DNA of 64,000 nt from Pyrenochaeta sp. MPI-SDFR-AT-0127 (GCA_020747015.1 JAGTJM010000040.1:62001-126000); one strand, 5' to 3'. Shown: positions 24,515 through 35,128, counted from the first letter of the stretch. Translations and numbers: made by a program. The notes: generated by a model from the letters alone, not told the origin.

Positions 24515-25303
24515 GGTGAAAATCGATATCTATAACGAAGAGCGAGCGAAGAGTTGAGGGGTTTGGTTAGAATTAATGTAGGTTGAAATGACTTATTCCC
24601 TCTGCTGTTGATCCAATGTCGAATGAAAGTTGTGCGATGCAAAGAGGTTGGCCCGCGGAGGAAGGCGTGCGGTACTGTTGGCTTAAGACTATGCTGCGGC
24701 GCGTGATTGGTTGTTTAATCCTCTTGGCGCTGACAGTATCAAGCCAAGATCTTGCGACAAAAGAAACGCATAAAGGTGTGGTAGGTACGAGCACGGAAAG
24801 CGTGTGTGCTGTTAATTGGTCACGATTGGGTGTTTGCTTCTCCGGTCAGTCAATTTTAGGCTTGATTTTGCGCCTGCCGAGAGGGTCGGCTACAGCAAGC
24901 AGGCGCCTATGCAGAACTTACTGTTGTGGGCCGACAAGTCAATAGAGACGAGATCCTTCGCATTGCATGGCGTTGACACAGCCCCCAGAATTGAATCCTC
25001 CATGCGAGTTACTGTCACGCACCATGAAGTGCCAGCCGCCCCAAGTTTATGCGGCTTAGCCAAGCATAACCCGGTTCTAAAGGCGGCTTTTCATCCAGAG
25101 GATGGGCGGTTTTATCCTCCATGCTGCAATCGTCTCATCTATCCCAGCTCTCCCTAGCTTCTTATAGTCCTTTGAGCGTTTAACGCCGATGCGAAGCACC
25201 GGTCCTTCTAATACTAGCAAGCGGAAGCTGAAATCGAGCACCGTAGATCTGAAAAGTGAAGAAGGCGTACGACGTGATGAAGACCTTGTTTTTAGAATAA
25301 ATT
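24515..25303. other. Intergenic region between divergent genes
   Basis: It contains the promoter of the kinase-like gene on its left. Frames of 73-113 codons on both strands overlap each other and show no domain, so no gene is called. Confidence 0.55.
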
Positions 25304-26112
25304 ATGGATTCTGAATCCAAGAATTTGGTAAGTCGCGTGTTTCGCCTCACGACAGATTTCGGAGTGAGCATGGAAATTGACACACAACGCCCTCTAGTTT
25401 GGCATATTTAGAAAGCGCTCTTTGAACAAGGTGTCACCAGCGCGACTACACAGTCAAAGTTATGACGATGAGGACGACGATGAGTCTGATATCTTGGAGG
25501 CGCCGTATGATTTCGAGAAAAATGCCGTGTTCTCCCAGCAAAGTGTTAGAAGCACTTCAGCACCAGAAGTCCGTACGCTGGCAAGAAGTGATACTACTTC
25601 ATACAGCAATAGCCCATTGCAAGCACCGATATTCGACTTGGCAGCAAAGGAAAAGCCTAAATATCGAAGGGTCAGCAAAAACCCACTTGGTCTAACAGCA
25701 ATTGCCACGCCTGCAACTCCTTTGATCGACTTAATTTTCTTGCATGGACTTGGGGGCGGTTCGTTGACAACCTGGTCATGGAATCACGACTCGCGAAAGT
25801 GCTGGCTGAGGTGGCTAGCAGACGAAATGGAGTTATCATTAGCCCGGATCTGGACTTACGGGTACAGTGCACCGGTTTGGGGTGCTTCGAGTGGATCCAG
25901 CATCAACGATCTCGCCAAAGATCTGCTCTTCAAGATGAAGTATGAAGCGCTCCAAACAGAGCCAATTGGAAGTGTAAGTTCTCAGTACATGTAGCTTTGG
26001 AATTTTTAATTAATAAGGATTTTAGCTACCACAGATCCTCGATGCTACATGTGTAAGCCTAGGACATCTACAGTTATGTGGTTTACTACTGACTAATCCG
26101 TCCATTCCTATA
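25304..26112 (+). pseudogene. Truncated SesB/SERAC1-like alpha/beta hydrolase, cut by a transposon
   Basis: A short first exon may start at the ATG at 25304 (M-D-S-E-S-K-N-L) and splice at 25328. The main readable part, 25422-25994, has no ATG of its own. It carries the N-terminal hydrolase hallmark L-I-D-L-I-F-L-H-G-L-G-G-G-S and T-T-W-S-W, followed by W-L-R-W-L-A-D-E and the Y-G-Y-S segment. A frame change appears near 25450, where an alternative frame reads A-L-F-E-Q-G-V-T. The region stops before the nucleophile elbow (G-H-S-x-G-G), just upstream of the transposon at 26113. SesB-like hydrolases are common N-terminal domains of fungal NLR proteins, and a NACHT gene follows beyond the transposon on the same strand. 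Inference: the front part of a broken gene. Confidence 0.65.
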
Positions 26113-26170
26113 ACGTGTTCTACTACCTAGTGGGCCACACCACCTAGTGGGCCACCTAACCAAAACGCGT
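26113..26170 (+). repeat. Outer transposon left TIR
   Basis: Begins ACGTGTTC. It contains a duplicated box (CCTAGTGGGCCAC) with copies 17 bp apart. Confidence 0.9.
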
Positions 26171-26613
26171 ACAACGCGTTTAACCTTAACAGCCTTAATA
26201 CGTTAACTACGGCATATATTACCTTAAAGAGAGGGTAGAATTAATCTTATAATATAGTCCTCTTAATTAAAATATATTAAAAGCTAATATTAGCTTACCT
26301 TATTATATAAGGTCTCCTAAATAACGCTTAAACGCTACTATTAAGGTATCTAACCTTAAGCTATTACCTACGTCTACGAATATAAGCTATAATAAGGAGA
26401 GGAGTAGTCTCTTATCTAGTAGGTTCTAGACCTTAATAGATAAGGCTTTCTACTCTAGATAATTAATCTCTATTTAAATAGTAAACGCGTTACTTACTAC
26501 CTATAGCTAAGATCCTCCTTTATAGCCTATTAGATTAAATTAGGTAGAATAGTTTATTAATCGCTAGTCTAAGCTCTAGATAAAGTAGAATAGAAAATTC
26601 TATAGTTAGTATA

Positions 26614-26676
26614 ACGTACCCCACAAGCGAGTCGGTCACACAAGCGAGTCGGTCACTCTGCCAAGACCCCATCAAA
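26614..26676 (+). repeat. Inner transposon left TIR
   Basis: 63 bp, identical to the right TIR in reverse complement. Contains the box ACAAGCGAGTCGGTCA twice, 17 bp apart. Confidence 0.95.
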
Positions 26677-26742
26677 CTTCAACACCCTATATAACTGTAG
26701 AGTACCATTAAGGATAGTAATTAGAAATCCTAATAAGCCAAT

Positions 26743-28398
26743 TTATTCAGAAACCTCTTCTACTACCTGCTTACATGTGCGCGAGTTGTGCCCAGCCTCG
26801 CCGCAGCGTCCACAGCGCCTTTGACTAGGCTCGCCTACATCAGCGCGTACCCTCTTCTTTGCCTTCTTACTATCACTACGCGCACCAAACTCCTTAAGTA
26901 GAGTTAAACCTAGGCCCTCTTTAACTGTTAGGGTACCCTCCTTCTGTACTCGCTTTCTTTTGTGTGATTTACGTCGTGTGGCGGCCTCATTAGCTACTCG
27001 AAGAGTAGTGTTCTCCTTCTGCGCTAACACAAGCTTGTGCGCTACTAATGCTGCCCCTTTCGCCAGTTTTTCAAGTGCATCAATCATGCTAGTTGGTGAG
27101 CTATCTACATGCTCTCGAATCTTGTTTTCCACTAGCGTTGATTGCGATCCTAACTCTAAGGTGTTACTTGGGGTTTGAGAGTACCAGGGGTGATCTTCTA
27201 TAGGGGGTGGAGTAGGAGTGCGCAACTTGACATCAAGCTTTGATATCACCGCCTCTGGGTTAAAAGGAACTAAGCCTGCACCCCTAAATCCTCCTATGAT
27301 ATTGCTCTCTATAATTGCAGCCTTGAAAGCAGTAATAAAGCATGGTAAGAACTCAGTTTTCGTGATGTGGTTGATATGGCTGCGCATCAGATTCTCGGCT
27401 TGGCGCCCATACCCCGTCTTCAAAGGCGCAAAACAACCCACGTCAAGTGGCTGCAGTATGTGCGATGAGTGAGGAGGCATGCAGATAGTAATAATGCTGT
27501 TATCCTTGCAGTACTTCTGGAATTCGAGTGAGTCATGGCTCTCATGGCCATCAATAATGAGTAGTCGGTGGCTGCCAGTAACCCTCTTCTTTGTATGCTC
27601 ATCAAAGTGCTTCAACCACTGCAGGCCAAGATCGTTTGTTGTCCAGCCGTTCTCAGAGACAGCAATAACCCAGTCATGAGGCAGGCCATCTTCCTTATAC
27701 CAGGCAGAGAGGTGGTGCTTGCCCTGGAAGATGATGAAGGGTGGGATTGCCCACCCCATTGCGTTGATACCCTGGATGACCGTCGTCCACTCTCGATTAC
27801 CCTGCTGAATAGTTTTTGGTCGTCCTCGACGCTCAGAACTTGTAACAACAGCTCCAGTTGATATCTGGCCCATCATAAAGCCTGTCTCATCGAAGTTGTA
27901 GGTATCCTCATCAAGGATACCATACTTGGTTTTTATATTCTGTACTCGGCGGAACCAATCTCGCACAACCTTAGGATCTTCGCAGAGTGCTCTCTTGTAG
28001 TCATACTTTCGATTGAACTTGACTTTAAGCTCAGGTGAGCGTTTAACAAAGTTTGCAGCCCAGTTCTGGCCTACTGGGTCTCGGTGGCGGTCAGCAAGCA
28101 GAGAATCAGCCATTTCTTTCACGGCAGCAAGCCGGGGCGCATGTCCTCGCTCATCGAGGTCAAGGATATGCTTGACAATCACCTCCTCTTCAGTCTTAAG
28201 TAGCTTCATTGAGTTGGCTCCACAATCTAGTCGAAACTTCCTTCCAGAGCGTCGGTCGCTTAGCGTACTTTGTGAGATGTTATAGATTGCTGCAGCACGT
28301 CTCTGAGATAGTGTCGCGTCGCGTTTTATAGCCTGAACCGCAAGCTGTAATCGAGCCTCTTTTGAAGCTGGTAAATCGTTGTGTTGTTGAGACATCAC
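26743..28398 (-). CDS. Fot1/pogo-like DDE transposase
   Basis: A single 551-codon frame starting 26 bp inside the right TIR. It moves the element by cut-and-paste. Residues about 1-55 form a Psq-type helix-turn-helix (L-S-Q-R-R-A-A-A-I-Y-N-I-S-Q-S-T-L-S-D-R) followed by a CENP-B-like second DNA-binding domain (V-K-R-S-P-E-L). The DDE catalytic core is complete: N-F-D-E-T-G-F (first Asp), L-I-I-D-G-H-E-S-H (second Asp) and M-P-P-H-S-S-H-I-L-Q-P-L-D-V-G (third Asp). A C-terminal zinc knuckle (C-G-R-C-G-E-A-G-H-N-S-R-T-C) follows a Lys/Arg-rich stretch. No stops or frameshifts interrupt it, so it appears functional. Confidence 0.95.
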   Translation of the reverse strand: MMSQQHNDLPASKEARLQLAVQAIKRDATLSQRRAAAIYNISQSTLSDRRSGRKFRLDCGANSMKLLKTEEEVIVKHILDLDERGHAPRLAAVKEMADSLLADRHRDPVGQNWAANFVKRSPELKVKFNRKYDYKRALCEDPKVVRDWFRRVQNIKTKYGILDEDTYNFDETGFMMGQISTGAVVTSSERRGRPKTIQQGNREWTTVIQGINAMGWAIPPFIIFQGKHHLSAWYKEDGLPHDWVIAVSENGWTTNDLGLQWLKHFDEHTKKRVTGSHRLLIIDGHESHDSLEFQKYCKDNSIITICMPPHSSHILQPLDVGCFAPLKTGYGRQAENLMRSHINHITKTEFLPCFITAFKAAIIESNIIGGFRGAGLVPFNPEAVISKLDVKLRTPTPPPIEDHPWYSQTPSNTLELGSQSTLVENKIREHVDSSPTSMIDALEKLAKGAALVAHKLVLAQKENTTLRVANEAATRRKSHKRKRVQKEGTLTVKEGLGLTLLKEFGARSDSKKAKKRVRADVGEPSQRRCGRCGEAGHNSRTCKQVVEEVSE

Positions 28399-28423
28399 GT
28401 TAATAGTGTGGTAGACTGTGCAT

Positions 28424-28486
28424 TTTGATGGGGTCTTGGCAGAGTGACCGACTCGCTTGTGTGACCGACTCGCTTGTGGGGTACGT
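28424..28486 (-). repeat. Inner transposon right TIR
   Basis: 63 bp perfect reverse complement of 26614-26676; identity stops at the next base. Confidence 0.95.
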
Positions 28487-29740
28487 TACTTAATATAAGG
28501 ATCCTATTAAGATAGCTACTTAGTTTAAGCTTATATAAGATATATACTAAATATATAGGATTCTAGATAAGGATATATATAATTTTAATAAGACTAGCTT
28601 TATAATAGGTATTACTATAATATTAAAGGTTATCTTAAGCTCTAATATAGCTAGGTAATTAAGACTAGATTATAATAATTAAAGGAATTAACGCGTCTAG
28701 TTAGGTAATCCTACCTTTTATTATCCTAACTAGTAAGGTCTACTAAGTAAGCTAGTATTATAACCTATCTTATAATTAGATAATAGGTATAAGTAATAAT
28801 AGCTAGATAATAGATAAGCTAAGTCTTAAGTAGTTAAAGTATTTTAATAGGTATATAGAGCCTTATACCTTAAGTATATAGAGGTTACTTATTCTTAATA
28901 GCTATAGTAGCTATACTACGCCTAAGTTTAATAGCTACTATATAGAATATAAGATTATAAGCCTTTATATACCTACTTATACTAGCTATCTCCTATAGCC
29001 TCTTAATATTAGCTACTTCTTACCTCTTAAGGCTACGTATAGATATAAGATTAGTAAGCTTACCTACTAAGGCGTCTACTATATTAATAAGGAAGAGTTC
29101 TTATTTATATATCCTTATATCTATATACGTATATTTATAGAGTAGAATATCTAGAGTACCTTCTAAGTAGTAGGCCTTATCCTTTATAATCTAGAGCGCG
29201 TCCTCTTATATCTTACTATTATTAGGATACTATCTCTACTAGGAATAATAGTTAATAGAAAGGCTATATAGATAGCTAAAACGCTGTATATAATAAGTTA
29301 GCTTAAGTAGTAGGTATATCTTATACGAGACCTCCTCTAATACTAGTTATAGAGCCCTACTAGCCTTATAATCTCTTAGCTTATTAAAGGTTATTAGCTT
29401 ATAATAAACTTAGCGATAATCTTAGTAGAGGAGAATAGTAAGCTATAAGCTCTTAATTATTGCCGTAGATAAAGAAAGGATAGATATAGGTAATATATTA
29501 CTATAGGAGGCGTCCTCTAGGCTAAGTAAGGGCGTACGTTAGCTATAATAGCTACTTTAGCTATTAAGGAGGCCTATTAAGATAGGCGTACTTAGGTACG
29601 TAAGCGCGTACCTCTAACTTATAGTAAATACTATAAATAAGGATATAAAAGGATATAGTGTAAATAGTAATTAACTAGCTTATTATATAATTTTATAGAA
29701 ATTTATTATATTATTATTCAGCTACTGTCGTTACACTGTC

Positions 29741-29798
29741 ACGCGTTTTAGTTGGGTGGCCCACTAGGTAGTGTGGCCCACTAGGTGGTGGAACACGT
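29741..29798 (-). repeat. Outer transposon right TIR
   Basis: Reverse complement of the left TIR with five transition differences. It has the same duplicated 17 bp-spaced box. Confidence 0.9.
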
Positions 29799-29938
29799 TA
29801 TTACTTACTTAGGACTTACGTTACACCCCTGTGTAACTTAAGATTAAATCCGGAAAAAGAATTGTGTGAGAGTAGATTTCACTTAATTGTTAACCGCTAT
29901 TTGCCCTTCGACACTCTGACCCCAGACCTGATCCGACA

Positions 29939-32263
29939 ATGGCAATACAGAGATCTTCGGAGTACTCCAACAATACGCAAAGCAGCATTGTAGCAACATC
30001 ATCTATATCAACAATACTGTGCATACATCAAAGCGAAACCGAATCAGTCCATTCTCAAGATGAACTTGTAGAATATATAATCAACGAATCGCCAGCACCT
30101 GATGCTGACGATCCAGAGTGGTATCGGGTACCAACGAAGTTTTGGAAAACCAGCAAAGTCGAGAGAGAAACCACAGACTGGGAATGGGAAAAAGCAGTTG
30201 GTTCAACTCTCACAGCGGAGAACGAAGAAGAGGTTGAGCAGATTTTGGGTCTACGTGCCAGAGATCACGCATACACGCAGTCGCATCGTCGCCGAATGAC
30301 CCCAGTCGTTTCGACCAACACGTTCGATGAGCCGCTCGCACAAATCCGAACTGTTTTGTTTGAAGGAAGCTTAATCAAGACTTATGAACGGGTTCTCTAC
30401 ATGTACGGTCAAGTGGGCTGGGGCAAATCTACGCTGATCGAGCATTTATCAAACCAGGAAGTCGTAAGAAGCTGGCTGGTGCCATCTCAGGGTCTAGACA
30501 AGACCATCTTCGTCGCTACATATGTGTTCGATAGCCACGGTGACAGCACAGACACCTCCGTGCAAAGATTCATTGAGTCTATTCTACACCAAATGCTGTC
30601 ACAGTTTCCCGCGCTCATTCCGATGGCAGCTCTGCAACTCAAAACGAGCAGAGCGTCTACAAACAAGCCACAAGAAGCAGCTTTGAAAAGCTTGCTCAAG
30701 CACCTTGCAGAAACTTCGTGCTGGATATTGCTAGATTCCCTGGATTTGTATCAAGGCGATTTTGACAATGCAAATCGCTTTCTTGAGGACCTACGATCCC
30801 TGCATGACGATCTGCATGTATTAGCCACTGGAAAAAGCAAACTTTCGCCTCTTTTCATCAAAGATCACATTATTCTTACTAGCCAAACACAAGCAATGCG
30901 ACTTTTCGTAGAGGAGACTGCGAAAGTACGCATTGAGCTTCAGGGGCCTTCCACAGCAGAACAATTAATTGAATGGGCGAGAGGATCATTCTTAGCACTG
31001 CGCATCGCGTTGGATTCGATACGAGACCAGAAAGATATTGCAATTATTACATCCTTTCCTCATCCTCCTCAGGGGTTGAGGACACTATACCGATTCATGC
31101 TTGGATCCATAGACAAAGAGAACCAAAAGGAAGCTGCAAAAATGATTCGGTGCATGATCAGCCTCCCTCATGCGGCACGATTTCTGTTCGTAGCCGCTCA
31201 ATTAGCACGAGACCCACAGACCACACAAAGACTGAGGGATCAAGACTTAATTACAATGAATCTAGATGCTTCGAAGAGCAATGATGCCACAGAATATCTC
31301 CGAAAGGTGCTTCCTGCAGTAAAAGTAGTTCATAATGGTGGCCGGAACCAAGTTTTCCTTGAACATCCTTCTATTCATGAGTTCTTCAGTTCTCCCGACG
31401 GCCATCAGATTCTAGAGGACCATGCTGGTACTTTGAGCCCTAGCGTATTTCACTGTGAATGTCTCCTTGCCGAGGCGAGTTTTCAATGGAATATCTCAAT
31501 CTTTCAGGAGATAGGCCCTCTATTGAAGGAGCTTGAGGTGGCCTATCTGTTTCTCAATGAAGAAAAGATCCTGGAAAAGCTCAAAGAACTACTATTCGCG
31601 CAAGAAAAAGGACCCCATGAGAAGAATGAGCAACGTTCAGCGGATTGGAATGGTTTTCTCGTGGCATACGACCTGAAAGCACACATCAGGGCTCATCATA
31701 CAGATCTAGGCCCTACTAGCTTGCTTCCTCATGCTCTAGGTATCAAACCTAGCGTATATAACAGCAAGCTGAATCTTGAATTAGTAGAAATACTTCTAAC
31801 CCTCGGAGCTAATGTCGATACGGTGGACAACGAGTCTGGTGAAAAGATATGGCACAACTTCGTCGTGGATGCATGGCAAAGTTGGACCAGAGATACTGTC
31901 ACTAAGGAAAAGCTAATACTACTACGTACTGTTGTACAGCGTATAGTTCCGCGGGGAGCGAATTTGGCTGAAAATGTTCGGATCCAGGGCCCAGACTCTC
32001 CGGGGAAATCTATCATGTCCATCCTCTCGGAAATATTCCACCCTAAAACGGTTTCCGAAATATTGCCAGCAGTCGAAATTACTTCTCCTGCATCTGAAAG
32101 CTTCTGGAAATATAGCCACGATATACAGCAGGATAACCTTGCGGGAGCATCCGAATTGGTGTGGTACTGTAGTAGTTGCAAGGATGGGCCGTACGGTTTC
32201 TGGCAAGTCAGCTGTCAATCGTGTTACCGATTGCGGGCACGCTCATATGAGAGGTTTGAATAA
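29939..32263 (+). CDS. NACHT-type NTPase (NLR-like) with C-terminal zinc ribbon
   Basis: An intronless frame of 774 residues from a good ATG. The Walker A loop is G-Q-V-G-W-G-K-S-T-L (157-166) and a Walker B-like strand (C-W-I-L-L-D-S-L-D) follows about 100 residues later. The remaining core has the helical pattern of fungal NACHT proteins (T-L-Y-R-F-M-L, H-P-S-I-H-E-F-F). One ankyrin-like unit (L-V-E-I-L-L-T-L-G-A-N-V-D) occurs near residue 620. The C-terminus has a two-plus-two Cys motif W-Y-C-S-S-C-K-D-G-P-Y ... C-Q-S-C, common at the ends of such proteins. The first 130 residues are not a recognised effector domain. It starts 141 bp downstream of the outer transposon, so it may have lost its original N-terminal exons. 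Confidence 0.8.
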   Translation: MAIQRSSEYSNNTQSSIVATSSISTILCIHQSETESVHSQDELVEYIINESPAPDADDPEWYRVPTKFWKTSKVERETTDWEWEKAVGSTLTAENEEEVEQILGLRARDHAYTQSHRRRMTPVVSTNTFDEPLAQIRTVLFEGSLIKTYERVLYMYGQVGWGKSTLIEHLSNQEVVRSWLVPSQGLDKTIFVATYVFDSHGDSTDTSVQRFIESILHQMLSQFPALIPMAALQLKTSRASTNKPQEAALKSLLKHLAETSCWILLDSLDLYQGDFDNANRFLEDLRSLHDDLHVLATGKSKLSPLFIKDHIILTSQTQAMRLFVEETAKVRIELQGPSTAEQLIEWARGSFLALRIALDSIRDQKDIAIITSFPHPPQGLRTLYRFMLGSIDKENQKEAAKMIRCMISLPHAARFLFVAAQLARDPQTTQRLRDQDLITMNLDASKSNDATEYLRKVLPAVKVVHNGGRNQVFLEHPSIHEFFSSPDGHQILEDHAGTLSPSVFHCECLLAEASFQWNISIFQEIGPLLKELEVAYLFLNEEKILEKLKELLFAQEKGPHEKNEQRSADWNGFLVAYDLKAHIRAHHTDLGPTSLLPHALGIKPSVYNSKLNLELVEILLTLGANVDTVDNESGEKIWHNFVVDAWQSWTRDTVTKEKLILLRTVVQRIVPRGANLAENVRIQGPDSPGKSIMSILSEIFHPKTVSEILPAVEITSPASESFWKYSHDIQQDNLAGASELVWYCSSCKDGPYGFWQVSCQSCYRLRARSYERFE

Positions 32264-32946
32264 TGGGTATGCATAATGCTGGCATTCGCTATTAATTACA
32301 CTGTTCTGAATAACTACACCCCACTTGCCCTCCTCAATACGAGATATCGGTACTCTAAGGGCAGCTGTCGGTCAAAGGTGAAGCACAACAACTTATTTTG
32401 TTGGCACGAAACGATATAATCGTAGTGCCTAACACGCGGGCGCATTCATTCGGCTTCTTCGAAGTCTAATTGACAGGTACGTACAAGGACAAAGGCATAT
32501 TTAATATCCCTATTGCGCAACAAAGCTATGTCCATATATGTATGGTTTCATTTTGAAGCGTTTTAAATGCAGTTGATTTGTTTCATTGTTAGAACAAAAA
32601 TGGTTGATGTTGTTTCCACACTGCACAAATACAGACAAGGTGTCTAGCGTGCGATGTTTCGTCTCTCCAGTGTCTGAGCATATGAGCATAGTTATCTGCA
32701 CCTTGTATCAACTTCAGGCTATTCGTGCGGCCTGGGTCGTTTAGGATGTTCGTTGTGCACGGTAACCTCTTGAATGAGAAAGCCTACACTGATCTTTCGG
32801 CTCGACTTATACAATGGAGACTACTATTTCTATGCATGTATCTAAATACAATTAAAGCGAACTTTATGTGACCAAGCTCCGGTCAGCCTGGCAGGTCAGC
32901 CCCTCACGACCACGAAACCTCTCTTCATGATTCCAAGGGCCTCAGT
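32264..32946. other. Intergenic region
   Basis: Non-coding by eye. It lies between the NACHT gene and the DUF7580-like gene on the same strand. Confidence 0.55.
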
Positions 32947-34950
32947 ATGTCTGGATTAGAAATAGTAGGTATCGTTCTGGGCTCTTTGCCTCTTATTGTG
33001 AAGGCCACCGAATACTCTCCAGAAGCTGTGAGTCTCTACCAGTCCCAAAAGCAGCAAGGTTGTGTGGTTGACTATGAACAGTTCACCTCCATCAACAATA
33101 TGATTCAATTCAAATACGGATTTCAAAATATCCATATAGCCCTTGGAATAGTATGGACGAGTTATACCTTTGTTTGTGAGCGTCTACTTCAGCCGCTTGC
33201 AATAACCCACGGTGATCTTGCGGAGCTCATCGAGAACCCAATGTCCGACAAGTGGCGCGGCCCAATACTTCACCTGAAATTGAAGGCCCGGTTGGGTAGA
33301 GCGTATGGGCCTTTCAACAATGCCATTGAATTATTACACAGCAAACTTGAAAAGATTCGTAAGAAGCTTAATCTGGATGAACATTTCCTGGTAAGACGCT
33401 CTCAAAGCTACACCCAAGTCGTTCCTGACTTCTACCAGCCTCCATGGATCAAAATTGTCGATAATAGTCGTGTCATTAATACAGCAGAATGTGATAAATT
33501 CTTCAAGAGCAAGTGGGCGAGAATCAAAGGAGGGTTTGATCTAGAAGGTTGTTTGCGGCACGTACATCGGATCCAGCGTGACGTTGAGATTATCGGCAAT
33601 CTTTTACGAGATTCTTCAGATCTTGAGGCTCCAAGAAGAGAACTCCAACGCCAAAACAGCTCAGCGCACTGGCTGGCGATTCGAAATCATGCCCGAAGTC
33701 TTTTCAATAGTTTTGACGCAATATGGTCCCTTCCTTGCTTGTGTCAGCAATCGCATTGTGCGAGCATACAGCTTGATAGAGAGGGTGATGAATGGTATTG
33801 TTCTCAAGATCTCATCCGGATCCGGATCTTGATGTCCTTCCACCCCAGCGCAGGAGGACTGTCTCCGGCGCCATTCACTTGGCAAAGTATTGAGGTTGCA
33901 CCTCATTGTGTTGTGAAGTATATATCTCTACTCTCATTGTACCAGGTTGAATGTAATTGTCATTATAGATATCAGTACAGCTGACTAAGGTGTAGAACGT
34001 CGCCTGGTCACAGTACTGCTTTACCACCAATGCAATCACCATGTGTTGCTCCCATGCCGAGACGCTCAACGCCGGTATCAACAAATCACAATAACACAAC
34101 TTCTTGTGGTCCAATTACTTATTCTTTCGGCCAGCAGCTTCCCTCAGGTTCAAAGATAGTGAACCAATGTCACTCTCTAAAGGGCACACATACTCCGTCC
34201 GACAGTCTTGGCTATCTCGAAAATCTTCATTGGCTGCATTACATCTATCGATTGAGTTTGGAAAAAGGAAACCAAACAACTAAGAGACTTGACTCAATGC
34301 AGGATGTTTTAGTTGCAAGAGCTCACAACATGCTTTCACCAAAGGAAAAGTAAGATGAGAACATTGACCAAGTAGGGCAAACACGCTTAAAACATTCCAG
34401 GCGAGCATTAGCTCTCAAGACGGCACTCGCAGTGCTACAGTACCACGATACTCCATGGCTTGATCAATCCTTTGGCACCGAGGACCTCAGATTTTTCACA
34501 AACCGCCCAGCAAATTCGACTTCCTTGTTCGAACCGGCGTACATCTCCCGCACCTTCGGCCCAAGCAACACTTCACAAACCACTACGAGCATTAAATTAA
34601 GCGGCTGAAGCGTACAAAGAAATGCGTTGGTATTCGCACTCGGAGTAGCATTGCTAGAGCTTTCATACGGAAAGTCGCTTTTGGATCAAGCGCAAGCTAG
34701 CGAGCTAGATGCGCAGGGTAATGGAACACCGACGACCGAGATGCTTGTTGCATCCAGACTAATTCAGGACATCTCTAATCGCGAGTTGAACAGGTACGCT
34801 TGGGCTACCGCAAGTTGCGTCACATGTGATATGGGGCACCCTTTGGCATACAGCCTCGACGATGATGGATACAGATCGAAGTTCATCGAAAACGTAGTCA
34901 TGCCGTTGAAAGCAGACTACGATGAGGTGTTTCCACATACAAGAAAGTGA
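32947..34950 (+). pseudogene. DUF7580-like (HeLo-associated) protein with in-frame TGA
   Basis: Exons 32947-33917, 33990-34349 and 34401 onward. The N-terminus M-S-G-L-E-I-V-G-I-V-L-G-S-L-P-L matches the start of fungal DUF7580/HeLo-like proteins; the later part has the matching L-A-L-K-T-A-L-A-V-L-Q-Y-H-D-T-P-W and F-A-L-G-V-A-L-L-E-L-S-Y-G-K core. A TGA at 34606-34608 interrupts the frame after 512 codons; the same frame then stays open to the family-typical end at 34950. Skipping the stop through an intron with donor at about 34540 keeps frame but would remove the conserved Y-I-S-R-T-F segment, so a nonsense mutation (CGA to TGA, as RIP makes) is more likely. A truncated but expressed protein remains possible. 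Confidence 0.7.
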
Positions 34951-35128
34951 AGTTGTTAATGAATGAGATGACGGAAGTGCCTTCCCTCCAGAACAAAGAT
35001 CCCGGGCTAGACTTTGTAAGATTAGTCATGGCTTTGGGTGGGGGCTGAGCGCTGGTCAGCAACTACAACTACTAGTCATCCCCCAATGTAAAGGAGCACT
35101 TGAAAACTCTCAAGACCACGCTTTCAGT

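Larger units (their letters stand above)
26614..28486 (-). mobile_element. Intact Fot1/pogo-like DNA transposon (inner, 1,873 bp)
   Basis: Perfect 63 bp terminal inverted repeats (26614-26676 and 28424-28486) with TA duplications at 26612-26613 and 28487-28488. It encodes one complete transposase on the minus strand. It is inserted inside the older RIP-decayed element. It lacks RIP-type decay itself: codon use is normal and the two TIRs are identical. This implies recent insertion, possibly still active. Confidence 0.95.
26113..29798. mobile_element. RIP-decayed Fot1/pogo-type DNA transposon (outer, about 1.81 kb without insert)
   Basis: Terminal inverted repeats of 58 bp (26113-26170 and 29741-29798) match with five differences, all transitions. 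TA dinucleotides flank both ends (26111-26112 and 29799-29800), as expected for Tc1/mariner-pogo target duplication. Without the inner element (1,873 bp plus one TA) the element is about 1.81 kb, the usual size for this family. The interior is TA-rich with no open frame, so its transposase has been destroyed by RIP-like mutation. Confidence 0.85.

Noticed and set aside
34540..34611. Intron that would remove the in-frame TGA in the DUF7580-like gene
   Set aside because: It would delete the conserved Y-I-S-R-T-F segment and its donor (GTACAT) is weak, so a stop mutation is favoured; not fully excluded.
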